Positions 10,051 to 23,394 of a stretch of 64,000 bases of DNA are shown piece by piece. The DNA comes from Hirundichthys speculiger. Lineage: Eukaryota > Chordata > Actinopteri > Beloniformes > Exocoetidae. The position numbers and the translations under genes are program-made. The stretch lies in the NCBI GenBank assembly GCA_018398805.1, contig JAGFBZ010000701.1, positions 1 to 64,000 of the forward strand. Direction: 5' to 3'. The notes beneath the pieces were generated by a model, which worked only from the letters and a program-made list of their open reading frames with translations, was not told the DNA's origin and ran no database searches. Position 1 is the first letter of the stretch. Each line of letters opens with the position of its first letter.

Positions 10051-12865
10051 TTCTATTTACTGCATGTCATCATGTAATGAAAGTTAGGTGTCATCACAGG
10101 TTAACACAAGCCCGGCTAAGATAGCTATTGAGACTAGACGTCCCAATTAACTATAAACTTCTTTAATAATTCTGTTCATAAATTCTCCCCTTGTAAATAC
10201 GTTTATATCTGCTTTATAGTTCAACATTTTAACACGGGTCTCAATGGGAATTTTCTCACATTTGGAGCTAGCCTCCAGTGGTCATTTAAGGAACCGTATG
10301 CTTTGGCATTTCCGTGCTGTTATCAGCTTTTGAAGCCCTTTGGGGTTTCCACATCCCTTGTAGCGTACATTTACTACCAATTTGAATTCTCACACTGTGC
10401 ATTTGGAAGGGCTATTTTAAAATTTCCACATGGAGACTCCCACATGAATGCAACATTGCACTTTCCACAATAGGAAGTTGGGGAGTTACCGTCACTGCAC
10501 ATGAGTAACACTCTTCTAGAAGTGAAATCCTGCATTGACAAAAAAGAAAAAAAAAATACTGCAGTAATTCAGGTTGAAAATGTACAGCTCAGGAAGACTT
10601 TTGCAGGACTTTTTAGCACTTTTTGTTTTTGCAGCTGTAATGTTTCCTTCGTGTCCCACTGCTGTTTCAGTGTAAAGAAGGGAAACCGTTGCACAACGAG
10701 GTGGCGGGGTGCGTGACAGAGCTACCTGTCTGTGCTTCCCTGACATTTAACGCAGAAATCCCAGGATCCCTCCTGTTTGCATTGTTAAAAGTGGGCAGGG
10801 CGACAAACATGGCAACGGTATCCAAAAGCAGCGAAGCATTCACACCTTTGTGGGGCGTTATCTGGTCGAGGTTTCACCTTACGAGTCAAACAGGTGAACA
10901 CCCAGGACTGAATTGAAGCAGGCTGCATCCCAGCATGCCTGAGAGGGTGCGTGACATCAGATAAACGTCACTTGTCTCTACAGCTGGATTCCAGACATTC
11001 TTTCGTCTCTGCCAAGTATCATAATGAGCAATCTCGGGACAAACTGTTCTTGCAGTCCGGTGTGTTTTTTTTTTTTTTTTTTCAGTTACCATGCTTATGT
11101 GTTTATATGGTCAGATTTACACCCCACATGAGAAATGCTGGGACTTCCACTTTTGAGTTTGGTTTTTTTTTTTTTTTTCCTTCCCTTTGTCGAGCCGTGT
11201 ACTCTTGTCTCTACTCGCCTTGTTTTTGCAACTGGTTGCTATGGACACCAAGTGCTGAGAGAGCGCTACAGCTACTTTCAGGGTCACGTGCTCTACGTCG
11301 CCCTCTGTGCTCATGCTGGCACAGCGAGACTCTTCTGAGTCGGCGACGTGCCTCAGGGGGGGGCATCACACCCTGCTGGCGTGATGGCAGCTGGGTCAGC
11401 TGATGGAGCAGCAGTCATGAAAATTTCCCGTTTTTTTTCTGTTTCAACTCGACATCCCTGCAATAAATCCTGCTGCCATAAACTTTATGACGTTGGGGTT
11501 TTCTAGACAGAGTTCACGTCCCTACTGATATGCGTGAGCGAAGTTAAGGAAACAAAGAAAAAACTTATGACCTTAAGTTAAATGTAAAAAGCAGCACTTT
11601 TATTTATTTTTATTACCTTGAAATATAGATTTTTTTTTTTACTTTATTTAAAGCATCATTGGGTTCTCGCTGTCTCTTTCTCCCACTTTATTGGCCAAAA
11701 CCAACTAAAAGTGACTTTAGATTCCTATCGTTAGTCTAAAGTAACAACTATACATTCAATTAGCTCAAAGCTGCAGTGAAAATCAAGGCAGGGCCACTAA
11801 TGATGTTCAAACGTTATGAAGTTTTTAGAAGAGTCTTAAAAAAACGACGGCCTCCTACTGGCCAGCTGGAGCACTGCAGCCCGGCTTTGCTGCATCTGCA
11901 GAGAGCGTTTCAGGAGCAAAGCACTTCTAAGTGCTGGCTGGCCGACTGGGTTTGTGAAATTACGAGTTTACCTGAAGATTTTAAGGTCACGTGAGAACCA
12001 CGGGGTAATCTGCTTGTTTAAAGACATATTTCTTCGCATGGAATTACACGTATCAACAGGATGAATGATGTCCAATAAAATGACTTTTAAAATGAACCTG
12101 TTCTCGTACGTGGTTCAGATCTCCTCTAAAACCCTCCGAGTCGTCAAGGGATTTAACAAAGACTGGGAATATTGCAGAATTGACTTTTTATGCAACTACA
12201 GCCAGAGTCCTTTATGAATCAAAGGACAGTAGTGTCTCTAACTGGTTGAAAATTGCAGTCTTGAAATCATTTGTAAAATCGTTAAGTGTTAGTTTGATTT
12301 GAAGAGACTTAGATAGAAATAGCGGAAAAGAAAACAACCGACCAAGAGACCAAAGAAGAGTAAATTTTGGAAAGTGCTTGTAAAAAAGACTTAACTCAAA
12401 CGCCTGTAAAAGGACCTGCTGGCTAAAAGTTCCAAAAGCTCCTTTGTGCTGCTTTTAAGGCTTTGAAGATGGTTTGTGTGTAGCAATACCAACTCTGACC
12501 ACATGGGGGGACAACATATCATGACAAAGTGCACATCGAGTGATGTTACAAAACACAGTAATGGCACAGTGATATCAGTGACTCTTTTCTCAACACAGCC
12601 CATCTGTACGCCTCCATGTGGCCAGGAGTGGTATAACTACATAGAGTGGCTTTAACAGAAGCTGTTGTGTTTTGTGTGATTTTTTTTTTTGTGTGTGAAT
12701 TGTGGAATATTGACAATATTGTACAATTTTCTTGTTTGAGCTGAAATTTGCAAAATGTATTTATACAAGCCTTTGGATGATTTTCAAATAAATGGTTTTC
12801 ACAGAAACCGAAGTAATCACAGAAAAAGAAAAAATCTAGAAGAAAGAATATAGGAAAAAAAAAGT
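10051..12865. other. Gene-free interval, nothing recognised
   Basis: Several open frames of 60-150 codons occur, but none shows family motifs, and the longest (10951-11403) reads through two poly(T) runs. Homopolymer T tracts occur near 11065-11082 and 11163-11178. Confidence 0.6.
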
Positions 12866-13291
12866 AATTACCTCTGCCAAGGCGTTTATGTCGGCGTTTA
12901 TCTGTCTGTTTGTCTGTCTGTGTTCAAGATAACTCAAAAAGTTATGGATAGGATTTTAATGACATTTTCAGGGTTGTCGGAAAATGTGAAAAGGAAGAAC
13001 CAATTTCATTTTGGGTGTGATCTGGAAGAAATCCTGGATTCTGGATCACTTTCAAATTTTCAATAACATTGCGGTCAATGGGGCCAAAAATTTTGTTTCT
13101 CAATATCTCCGTTAATTATTGCCCAAAACTCATGAAATTTGACTCAGGGATTGTCAATGGGAACCTCTATCAAATTTCAAAGGCTGGTCCGGATCTGATC
13201 CAGAAGGTGGATTTTATCGCAATCAGTAAATCGCTATTTTTGGGAATTGTTGCGCTTGGTGGAGGTCTGCACTCTCCGAGTGCTTTTCTAG
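12866..13291. repeat. MITE-like dispersed repeat (CCTCTGCCAAGG type)
   Basis: It starts near ACCTCTGCCAAGGCG and ends with CTTGGTGGAGGT...CTCTCCGAGTGCTTTTCTAG, so the ends are partly inverted. The interior has TCTGTCTGTTTGTCTGTCTG and two AACTCAxxAAxTTATG/AAACTCATGAAATTTG-like blocks. This pattern is a repeat widespread in animal genomes, by memory of its hallmark strings. The open frame 13069-13362 is part of the repeat and not a gene. Confidence 0.65.
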
Positions 13292-14221
13292 CTTGTGTAT
13301 GCAAATTTCAGAGGAAATTTTTTAAAATTCTGCGCTATATCAATATTTCTCAATTAAACTGAATTAATTTAGATTTTCCTATAAATATTTTTTCTGGATA
13401 AATTACATTTCTCTTAGGATTAATAAAGGGTTAAAGAAGCAAAGCTTCACTTGATTGAGGCAGTATAGTGTTTAACAATTAACTACAATGAGCAGTGCTC
13501 ATAACTGTCCATTATCATCACACGTTTGACAGATGTCATGGTAATTTAACAGATGGTTATCTAGAATTAATACTTTAGTTTCTCTTCTTTCCCCCACAGG
13601 GAGATAAAACATGGATACTTGATTTGTGTGGGTTGAGAATATAATTACAGTAGTGAAATTGCATCATGGCTAACTTGCGAAACTGAAACACTTGTAATTT
13701 CTGAAGAGAGCATCGACTGCTGTCACTTAAAGCTACACTTTTGACATTTGTGAAGCGAGTGAAGGACTTTCCTGCCAGGGGACGCACTAACAGGTCTCAG
13801 TATAAAACGCCCTCGTGTCCCCACATCTGCCCACAGTGTTTAACTAGACGATGAATGGCTGCATGCAGGAAACAGTCGCTACAGACGCCACACAGTTCTT
13901 TGTGGTGTTCGTTTGATGGGTCACAGAGAATCTCTTCAGTGAATTAAAAGCTATTCTGAACAAAAGCGGTGCGTCATGACTCATGATGCAAACCTCATCA
14001 GAGTCGCAGCATATAGAGGGTATTATGTGGAGAACTCAAGGCACCGTATTATTCACTATGTAAATTTAACTTAGCACCACATTCCAGAGGTTTGGATAAT
14101 TTACTAAGAGATGCTTGGTATAATACATGAATTTTGCAAAACAAAGTCAAAATTTCTGCATTGTTCTATACAATCAAGGTGTGTGTGTCCACATTCATGT
14201 ACACATTAATGTCCATTAAAG

Positions 14222-14425
14222 AAGAGGCCAATGTCCAGGAGAGCCACTGTCCTTCATGTCTTTGATGTTTTCCTGCTTCAACGCACCTGATTCAAATGAA
14301 ATGGGTCCGTTAACCAGACTTGTGCAGACCTGGATGACAAGTTGATGATCATCCATTCATTTGAATCAAGGTTCGCTGAAGCAGGGAAACATCAAAGACG
14401 TGTAGGACACCGGCCCTCCAGGACA
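14222..14425. mobile_element. Palindromic hAT-type MITE remnant
   Basis: The two halves are inverted: CATGTCTTTGATGTTTTCCT and CAGGGAAACATCAAAGACG, with GATTCAAATGAAATGGG against CATTCATTTGAATCAAGG. The strings GACACCGGCCCTCCAGGAC match the subterminal sequence of the intact elements at 58391-58836. A further fragment of the same family lies at about 16866-16937. Confidence 0.6.
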
Positions 14426-14643
14426 TAATACATGAATGTGTACATGAATGTGTACACACACAATGATTGTATAGAACTGCAGAAATTTGGTGATTTTATC
14501 TTCCACAATCTTAATCAAAAAGAAAATCCACAGAAATGTTCGTACTTGTGGGAGAATAGTGAAATGGATGTGGTCTTACAAAACCTGTTCTTCAAAAAGG
14601 CATCAATAAAAAGAAAATTTGTCATTTGATAAAAATTTATTAA

Positions 14644-15160
14644 GTCATATCTGGTTTGGTCATGTGACATGACAACAGACTAAGTGAATAATCCATGATA
14701 TTTAATAAATGAATATATAATAAATAAAAATCTAAATGTAGTATTTTGCTAAATTAGCTGTTGTTATGCTGCTTCTATCATTATAATTCAGCTAATGTAT
14801 TTAGAATTCTGAAAATCAGGCAGTTTTTAAAATAAAGAAAACTTAGCTGCATTTAGCATTCTGCTAATTGGGCTGTGGTTTGCATGTTTCAGCTGTTTGA
14901 AGAGAAACTCCTGAGCTAATTATGAAATCCTAACAATATATTTTGTGGAGACCTTCTTGTAAATTCTGCTACTTTAAAGATTTTTCAGTTTTTCAAACTG
15001 ATTTTAAACCAGCATTCTTCAAATTTTGAAACTTTTCAGAAAAGTTCAGGTAAATGTTCATCTCTCTGCACGCACACCTGCATTTTCAATTGACATGCAG
15101 TTTTCTTGTTATTATTATCATTATTATTATTACGTCATATCTGGTTTGGTCATGTGACAT
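14644..15160 (+). repeat. Exact 27-bp direct repeat, two copies 490 bp apart
   Basis: The identical 27-base block occupies 14644-14670 and 15134-15160; it begins GTCATATCTGG and ends GTCATGTGACAT. The second copy lies just upstream of the decayed reading frame at 15266. Each copy contains the M-box-like palindrome TCATGTGA. Sequence between the copies is AT-rich and non-coding. Confidence 0.85.
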
Positions 15161-15265
15161 TGGTCAGGTGACAAGAATTATCATGAGGACATTCCAGGAC
15201 ATGATGACTCAAATGACCACCAGGTCTTTATTCCACAAAGGACTGCACATAGGGGATATGTCAAG

Positions 15266-16433
15266 ATGGAGAGAGTGCACTTTCAGGAATTTAACACTCA
15301 AAACTCAGAGAACATGCGGAAGAATTTCATTTTCCAGGATTCTGAAAATGAATGGAGACAAGGAGATCAAGAGGACATGGATGATCAGAGAGACTCACTG
15401 AGGGACAAACTGGAGAAAAAGAATCTCTTTATCGATCAAAAAGGCACTTTATAGCTGCAGGCAGAAAATGATTTCTGTGTGTATCTGGAAAAGATTAAAC
15501 AGGTAGAAATTATCTTGGAAGCTGAACGCCAGATGACTCTAGCCTATAAAAGGAGCTTAACCAGTGCACAGGCGATATTGAGGAACTGCGTCAGTCCCTT
15601 TGAAACACCTGAAGAAGACATTGAGGTTAAGTCCATGTATACAGAGGCCCAAAAGTTGGCTCTTGATGAAATAGAAAAGTTGAAAAAAGCAGCTAGAAGA
15701 AGAGACTGCCGCGAATCTTGAGCTGACCTCTGAACTGAAAGCAAACGAAGCACTGACAAAAGGTCTAGAGTTGGAGTTTGCAGAGCTCACAGCGCAACTA
15801 TAGTCTGATTCGATAACTGTCAAGATAACTGAATCCGCTGCAATAGAAAAAGTCCCAGAACTGATCGTTGTCTCCACACAAACTGAGAATTTGGCTTCTG
15901 AAAAAGTCTCTGAACATCAGGAACTCTCTAATCTCCATGTTGACGAAATCCCTAAATCAAAGAATTTTTCCAAGCAGAAACCATGTGGCCCCAGAAAAAC
16001 CTGACCCCTGAGCTGGTGGGGACCAGTGAAAAGAGAAGTAATCTCTGAACCAGACAAAATGTCTGAACAATTAATAGAGAAAGTATCATTGCTGGAATCT
16101 CCACACAGAATTGACAAGACTTTAGAACTCAGTGCAAATAATAACCAACATGAGGTTAATGAACACTTGGTTGAAAAAGTTGGAATGTCAAACCCAGGTG
16201 AGGTCTTTCAGCTGATACCAATCAGCGAAACAGAACTGGCTTCCAAACAAGACGGGGTTTCTAAACAAAAACCGAAGAAACGTAGACGCAGAAGGAAGAA
16301 GACATAAGAACTTACCGAGAATACTAACCAATGTGAGGTCCCTGAACAACTCCATCAACCGCAGGATGATGGAGTTACTCCAACAGAAGACATGTTGATT
16401 TCAGATAAGCTGGTTGAAAAATTGGGAGTCTAA
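15266..16433 (+). pseudogene. Decayed coiled-coil coding sequence, unrecognised
   Basis: Coding-like sequence runs for about 1.17 kb without splice sites but with several disruptions. Frames 15266-15454 and 15479-15721 are in the same phase, separated by a single TAG. After about 15695 the sense continues one frame over (ETAANLELTSELKANEALT..., ELEFAELTAQL), then shifts again near 16010 into a frame ending KPKKRRRRRKKT with TAA at 16305. A last piece with EVPEQL and LVEKLGV follows to 16433. The product would be charged, heptad-like and Lys/Glu-rich, with a recurring S(E)QLIEKV-type motif and a basic tail. I do not recognise the family. Lack of introns suggests a retrocopy or one large exon of a dead gene. 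No poly(A) tail or target duplication is clear. Confidence 0.45.
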
Positions 16434-18534
16434 AGGGAATTACAGAGGTTTTTATTCACATATAGCAACACTTCAAAGTTTGGTTTTTCTCCGGATGTTC
16501 CGGTTTCTTCCCACAATCTTAAAAAAAAAAAAATGTATATACAATTCGATAACTAATTTAAACACCTGAACAATTTGACCAACCTGTATATATTTGATAA
16601 ATCAGATCAATCTAAATAAACAGTGAATAAAAAAATAATTCAAATCTGTATTCTTTCGTTTACAGCTTTGTCTCTGAATTCAGTATGTCCAACATTTTGA
16701 CTACTTCAGATTTCCTTTTTTCGTGTGTGTGTGTGGGTGTGTGGGTGGGTGTGAATCTTCTCAAGATGTGGTGGTTTCCACCCACAAACAAGAAGAATTG
16801 AAGTAAATAATCAATAAAAACTTCAGGGTCACCACAGCGGAGTGATCCGCATGAGAAGTTTTATACTGGACACCAGGACACCGGCCTTCCAGGACACCGG
16901 CCCTCTAGGACTGAAGTTGGACACCCCTGCCCGACTGTGTCCAGCATATTTCCAAGTTAAGATCGGACCCAATGTCTCTACGCAGAATATGACAATAAAT
17001 TTCAACAAGCAGGAAACGTCACATGGTACAGAAGTGCATAAAATTTGAGTTTACACGCTCAAACTGTATGTCCAAGCACACAAAAAATAATCCAGTATTA
17101 TGACTGTATACATTTATAAAGTGTACAGAAACAACCCGTTCCCCATTTGGAGGCAGCTGTGGTGGATCCTGGTGTTTAATGTAGGTTTTCATGTTTGGAA
17201 TGAACTGAATTAGAAAAGTATCAGAATGAATGGTTTTTAATGTGAATATATTTGACCTGAATTGTATCCTATTTAACTGGACTGCACTGAACTTGTTTGC
17301 TTTCTATGAAAAAAGGCCTCGAGATGACCTTTGTTGTGACCCGGTGCTTTCTAAATAAGCTCAACTGAATTGAAAATTGAAAAAGCCTAAAAACATGACG
17401 GTGGTGTTCCTCTTCCTATGGCCCTTCTGAAACACATTCAGTTAGATTAAGACAAGATAAATGTGACTTCATAGTAACATGTGCCTGTTATCTGTCATCT
17501 ACTGTACATGATCAACTGTCACTTAGGTCAGAGGTCTAAAAATGGCTCCAGCTTCACCAACATACACATGTCAGTCATGACAAGCTCCTTCCTCTTCCTC
17601 TTCCCCCTCAGTGGGAGGATGTTACTCCATATTACCGTAAAACCTAATAGTCAACCTAATCCGGTGCATTTCTTGGGTGGTTGCTGTGACACAGCACTTG
17701 AACACCCAGCGTTTCGTATCGTTTTAAAGTGACAGTTTCACACGTGGCTGTTCAGCACGGCTTTTATTAGATTATAGGGAGGTATGTTCAATGTTTGATG
17801 ATGTGAGTCAGGTTATTACTCTGTCAAAGGTACTTTAGGACAGTAATGTTGCATGAAACATCACCTTGTCTGATTAAAATAGCAGCTATTATGTCATGTA
17901 TGATATTACCGCTCATTTTTGTTTAAATGGCGTCATGATAAGCAGGTGTGAAGCAACTGCACGTGTCTTTGTTCTTGTGATCATTTCCAATGATTTCATT
18001 CAATGTGCAAATCCGATATGGTATATTGAATGAAAACGAATAAATAAATTATAAAAAAACTGTTCAAGCAGGCTGCCTGACAGTGACATACGGTGACACA
18101 TGTGGCGGCCTTTTGCTGCGAGACTTCTGGTTCCTTCGGCTTTTGTTGCGTCAAAGCTTCGGAAAAGCTTATGGAAGACATCTGCGTCGACTGATACTTT
18201 CAAGGTTAGATGACAAAACTCTGATATCCTCCCCTTTGATGCCTTGGTTTCATGCTGAATGTGCAAATGCATATTTTTTCGGGGAAGCGTAGGTGTTTTT
18301 AGTAGAAGGGGTAATACCTCTATTTCCGTCGCCAGGCATTCCCACAGGGTCACACAAAAACATAAGCAGATAAAGGAATTGATTTGATATCTGATGTCCT
18401 GGCGTCATGTCTGCCAGCCAATCGTACATTAAACCCTAACGACGTGCCGGCTGGTCGATAATTCAATCACTGCTGCATCTGAAATGCTCTGCAGTCATCT
18501 CTATGCATTTCCTTTGCTGGGCCTTTTGTTATTA
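16434..18534. other. Gene-free interval with small repeat fragments
   Basis: It contains a short fragment (about 16485-16520) resembling the 25640-25985 repeat, a TG-rich run (16722-16752), a hAT MITE fragment (16866-16937) and a LINE-type tail (CTCGAGATGACCTTTGTTGTG, 17318-17385). No gene is seen. Confidence 0.55.
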
Positions 18535-18576
18535 TTCACTGCCAGCTCTGTAGATCTCTGTAGAGCTGGCAGTGAA
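18535..18576. repeat. Perfect 15-bp inverted repeat (hairpin)
   Basis: TTCACTGCCAGCTCT (18535-18549) is exactly complementary to AGAGCTGGCAGTGAA (18562-18576), with a 12-base spacer that extends the stem by wobble pairs. The core also contains a direct repeat CTCTGTAGA. No flanking mobile element was recognised. Confidence 0.85.
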
Positions 18577-19944
18577 AGTGAAACAACAAGTGGTAAAGGT
18601 GAGTAAATAGAAATGTTAATAATTATGCAAATTTAGGTTTTCTCAGCCGGATTTGTGACTGTCACACCCTGCATGTGCAGATAATAACTAGATCTAAATC
18701 ATCAAAGTATTGCATATTGGCATTTTCCTGCAATCCATGATGATGAACATTTATTTAAAAAAAAAAAAAAAGAAATTAAAACAAATCTTACAGTATTTCA
18801 TAGCTTGAGTCAACCATTAAGAAGAAAAAAAATTAAAAATCACATACTGTTTGTAATTATTTAGGCAAAAACAAAAAAACACGTCAGTTCTCTTGCTTTC
18901 AATTCAAATCAAAATCAGAAAAATGTATTTCATGTAATTTAAATACTGATTCAATCTCGTAAGTTTCACTTTCGTCACCACCATGCCTTCTAAGTAACAC
19001 CGATGCAAAGTGCCATTTACGCACTACTGTTTATAAATGGCGCAAAGCCATAAGCAGTACTGCGTGACCTTTGGGGACGAGTCAAAAACTCCATGACTCC
19101 AGTTCCATGGCTAAACTGAGAGGAAGATTCTGGAGTTGGTCAGTAGGGACCAAGATGACATGAACTGAAGGAGTTTTGGGTGAATCAGAATGTGCATTCG
19201 CAAAATGGCAGTCAGTGTCAGCATTTGAGGCAATCGACCCTGGTCCAAATCTAAATAAGTTACTGTTCTAAGCCTCTGACGAGACTCAAAAATGTCATTC
19301 CACTAAAGTGATAAGATGGATAGGGTCCCTACAGACAAACCAAGGTCATTTTAACTTCATATGTTGACATATGGCGTATTAAAAAAGGCTGTTTGCACAG
19401 CCGTGCCGTTCTTAACATCTCCTTCTGGTTGTATGAGCTCCTCCACGTTCCATGTGGACACTTGCTTCTTTTGTCATAGATGTTGAAGCGCTGATCGCTG
19501 ATCCAATTCTATTGAAGCCGAGGCTGTGTGAACTCACCTCCTCCTGCATCTGCTAACAATAGTTTGTGCAACATTTGGCATCCAAATCTCTGTGCACTTA
19601 CAAACTCAAACTAACTGCAGTTTTTCCTGCAGGGACCGGGGTGAAGGTGAGCTGGAATGCTCTGGAGGGGTATTCCGGTATGAATTTAATAAAAGGAATG
19701 GTACTTTAGCATGAAATCACTGTCGGAGACAAGAATTTCCCCTTGTTTGCTTGCTTGCTGCTGAAGTGGAATAGTGGAATTACATTTTTGAGTCTTGCCA
19801 GAGGCGTAAAATACCAAATGATTGTGATGTTGGTTGATTCTTCCAAGTGCTAACATGAATAACTATTTTGCTGTGAAACTATTTAGCTCAAAACTGCTTT
19901 GATTTGTGTTGTTTTTACCCCTAATGAAAGCTTACACTCCTTAC

Positions 19945-20425
19945 CAGGGGCGATCCTAGGGTCAGAGCTTTAGGGGTGCTGAGCACCCAATGAGCCCCAC
20001 CACAACCCACAACCCCACCTTTTTTTCACACAAACCAAAAAATGTTTATTGAAAAATAATTTTGGATAATCATTATGACATTTATGGGAGAAGAGCATAA
20101 TCTTTTGGGGGAAAAAAACTGAATGGAAAACATGCAAATCTTTGAAAATTTCAATGAAATTTGAAATGCTAACTGAGCTAACGCACTAACTGGTAACGTT
20201 AGTGAGAAGAGGACAATAGCATTAGGCCGCGGTCATTTTCATTTTCATTCTTAAAATATAAACTTAAACCACAAACTATGGATTGAGTTTTGGACATTAT
20301 CTAAGCCTGTCAAATGCAAACTAAAATTTTAGAATAACAAAATTTCTTACTCCAGGTTTTTGGGGTGCTGAATTTCAATTTAGGGGTGCTGAAGCACCCC
20401 TTAAAAAGGGCTAGTCTCGCCCATG
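19945..20425. mobile_element. hAT-like MITE with 8-bp target duplication
   Basis: It begins CAGGGGCGATCCTAGGG and ends GGGCTAGTCTCGCCCATG, partly inverted. A perfect 8-bp duplication CTCCTTAC flanks it (19937-19944, 20426-20433). The motif TTAGGGGTGCTGA(G/A)(C/G)CACCC occurs near both ends. It is 481 bp without coding capacity. Confidence 0.82.
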
Positions 20426-22315
20426 CTCCTTACCATCTATGAACGAATCTTGGGTTGTTTTAACTCTAATATTCCTTTAAGTACTTAGTTGTATTTTTCT
20501 TTGTCGTATCACATTTTAAGTATCGCACTAAAACTCCACACTCAAGTTAACTATAGTCAGTTCTAGCTCCAAAAGTTTAGAAGAGCGAGGGATTGATGCC
20601 AAATCTGAAGCTTCCCTGTTGCAGTCCCTGAAAGCCTGCAGGTCAGGGTGTCAGTCAGCCTCTTTTTTATGGGCCCTTGTTGCACATCTGCATCCTGTTT
20701 ATAAAAACAGAAGCAAGTGGGCGTCGAAAACGATAGCGCCTCTGCTCTGGCGAAGCGGGTAGATGTAGATGCCGAACTGGCGTGTACGTGTTCAGCGGGA
20801 AGGACCACATCAATGACGCTGTTGTCACTCAGCTGATTCTGTGGCACGGGCCTGCTGTTTGTTAGCACGCACTGACACGGCGAGGAGATGCCACCGCCTG
20901 GTTGGTTGACACTGCTAACGGAGAACAGCGACGTCTTAACGAAGATGTAGTTACTGCACCTGTGTGGCCGCTTATGACAGCGAGCGCATCCATGCAGACA
21001 TGTGAGCTGCTTGTACAACCTGTGTTTTGAGTTTATTCTCATGCCTGTGCTGTAAATGTGAAGCTGCAGCCGGCAGCTGATTGTGTCAGCTCAGCATAAA
21101 GAGAAGAAGCAGGGGGAGCAACTCGCCTGACCAAGGTTTTAAGTGTCACGGTCACCAGGTTCTAAGGCAAACAGTGGAGTTTCCAAGAACAAATTCCACC
21201 AACAAAAATTTCCAGCATGTGACCTTCTTTAAAACAAGAACTTATTACGTTTATCATCAGTTATTGAGGTTTTTTCTATGTGTTTTTCAAAGGATTTAAA
21301 AAAAAAAAAAACCTTGTCACGAGTCAAACGTCTACATCGGCTTTTTTATCTATGCTGAGCTTAGCAGTTCCACTCTTTTCTAAACCTGCTGGCTCTAGTT
21401 TTATATTGATTTGAAGTCAGTCATTCTTAATTCTAATTAGGAAATTTCAGTGCAAACATCCATGCAAGACAGAAGTTTGACTGGTTAGTTCATCTTGGAC
21501 CTCAAAGTCCAAAATGGCTGCTCAACACATCAACACTGGTGAAAGAGGAGATGTGTTCATTAGTATTTTAATCTGTTTGTGTCACATTAAATCAATAATT
21601 CATGCAACACTTTCCAACTCTGTGGTCATTTTGATGTTACTTACCTGCTGTTTGTCATAAGAGGCCATTGCTAGTGATTGCTTACACTAACTAACCTGGT
21701 TAGCACACCCTGTTGGTCTCTTAACTCGGACTGAAAAACCAGATTTATTCTTCTGCATCAAAGTGACATCACAGCTACATTGAAGCCGGATCCTGATGTG
21801 AATCTCTTTAAAAGTAACCACGCATCACCTCAATGCCGACCACAAAAAAAATGCGACTGATTGACTTGGTAGAATAGTTCTTCTTCGTCTTTGTATTTCC
21901 CGCCACCTCCTCTTCCTCGTCTTCAAGCCAAGTAGAATGATAGTTTGTTGTAATATCTGTCAAATTGTTCAGCGTTTATCAGCACCAACTCAAATAAAAC
22001 ATACTTTATTTGCCCTGTGGCTATGTCTGAGCTACATAAAAGAAGTAAATGAAAGGAAACTCCGCACAAGGAGCTACAGTGGTGCTGAAAAAGAACCAGC
22101 GCTGCCATCTAGTGGTTGGTGGTAGAATTACAGAGACGCGCGAACAATAACTCACAAGTATAAATGGCAAAGACGGCGTAAGGGCTGTACGTAGCATACG
22201 TGTGTGGCTGCTATGCAGAAACATAAATCAGACTTAACACATTACAACACTCCCACCCTAATGCTAACCCATCGTTCCAACTTCCAGGCTGAATCTAAAT
22301 TCGTAGTAGGAAAAA

Positions 22316-22440
22316 CTGCAGTTCCTCGACTGACCACTAGGGGGTTGGCTTCAAGGGCGAGTCAAGCTCCATTGACCCTCATGTTAAAACGTCAGAGCAG
22401 AGCAGAGCAGAGCAGAAATAAATGTATTTGCTAGATCTCA
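22316..22440 (+). repeat. Dispersed repeat copy (CTGCAGTTCCTCGACTGACC type)
   Basis: AACTGCAGTTCCTCGACTGA, then CCACTAGGGGGTTGGCTTCA and CCATTGACCCTCATGTTAAA, recur in reverse orientation at 45480-45640. The copy carries a (CAGAG)n expansion. This is a dispersed teleost-type repeat of unnamed family. Confidence 0.6.
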
Positions 22441-23394
22441 CATCCATGACAGCTGTATGAGGTGTGAATTGTTTGCATCACATCAGATACAAAAAAAAAA
22501 TATTATATAAAGCAACAAATTTTTGTATAATTAGGAGTCGGCATGTTCCGGACGGACTCTCAGCCGTGGCAGTATGAGGAAAAAGAAGCTTCAAAAGCTC
22601 TCCTCAGAAGCCCGTGGCATCACAGGGTTTGTCCATTTCTTATACAGTCAGTGACTGCAACGTTACCGTTATCATTTCTAGTCCAACCGTCAAGATAAAC
22701 AGAGTGGAGTCTAATTGAATTGTTGCTAACCTTTTTACGACACCGCACTGGTCTCAGAGCAAAGAGAACTCAAGCATTAGATCCTTCCTTGCTCCGACTT
22801 CCAACATTAAACAGGATGTAGATCTGCTGAGTGGTGTCTCCACTGCTCTTCTCCCTTCCCTCCCTTTCCTCCTCCCTTCTCCCTCCTCCAGCTCATTCCA
22901 TTGTTAATTAGGAGCACCTTGTTACTGTAACTGTGCTCCATTTTCTTTCCTGTAGTTTGTTGTGCTGTTTTGCCTCCTTTTTTCTCTTTTCTTACTTGCC
23001 ATTATCGTTGTTTAGGATTTAATTTTATTTCATTTCATTCGTTTCATTTTATTGATTCATTCCAGACATGTCAAAACAATCTTTTAAAGCATAGAAAATT
23101 TTAACACTATCATGAATCTATGTATCTGAAAATAAATATTATATATTTATAAAATATATGATAATGCATAAATCAATATACACGACACATGTGCATAACC
23201 ATAATTTAGAAACATATAGAACCTCTTGTAAATAAATCTAAATATTAAATGGACACATTCCCCCAAAAAATTAAAAATAAACAAAATTTATACCCAATGT
23301 ATACACACCGATCTATATACATACATGTACATATCAATATGCAAAACAGTGTTAGGGTTATTTTATAATTTTAGTTAATGATATTTGCTTGGGG

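Noticed and set aside
10951..11403. 150-codon plus-strand frame
   Set aside because: It reads through two long T runs as poly-Phe and shows no domain.
20563..21042. 159-codon minus-strand open frame
   Set aside because: No domain, no splice signals in context, no neighbouring exon, and composition like random translation; long chance frames are expected in 64 kb on six frames.
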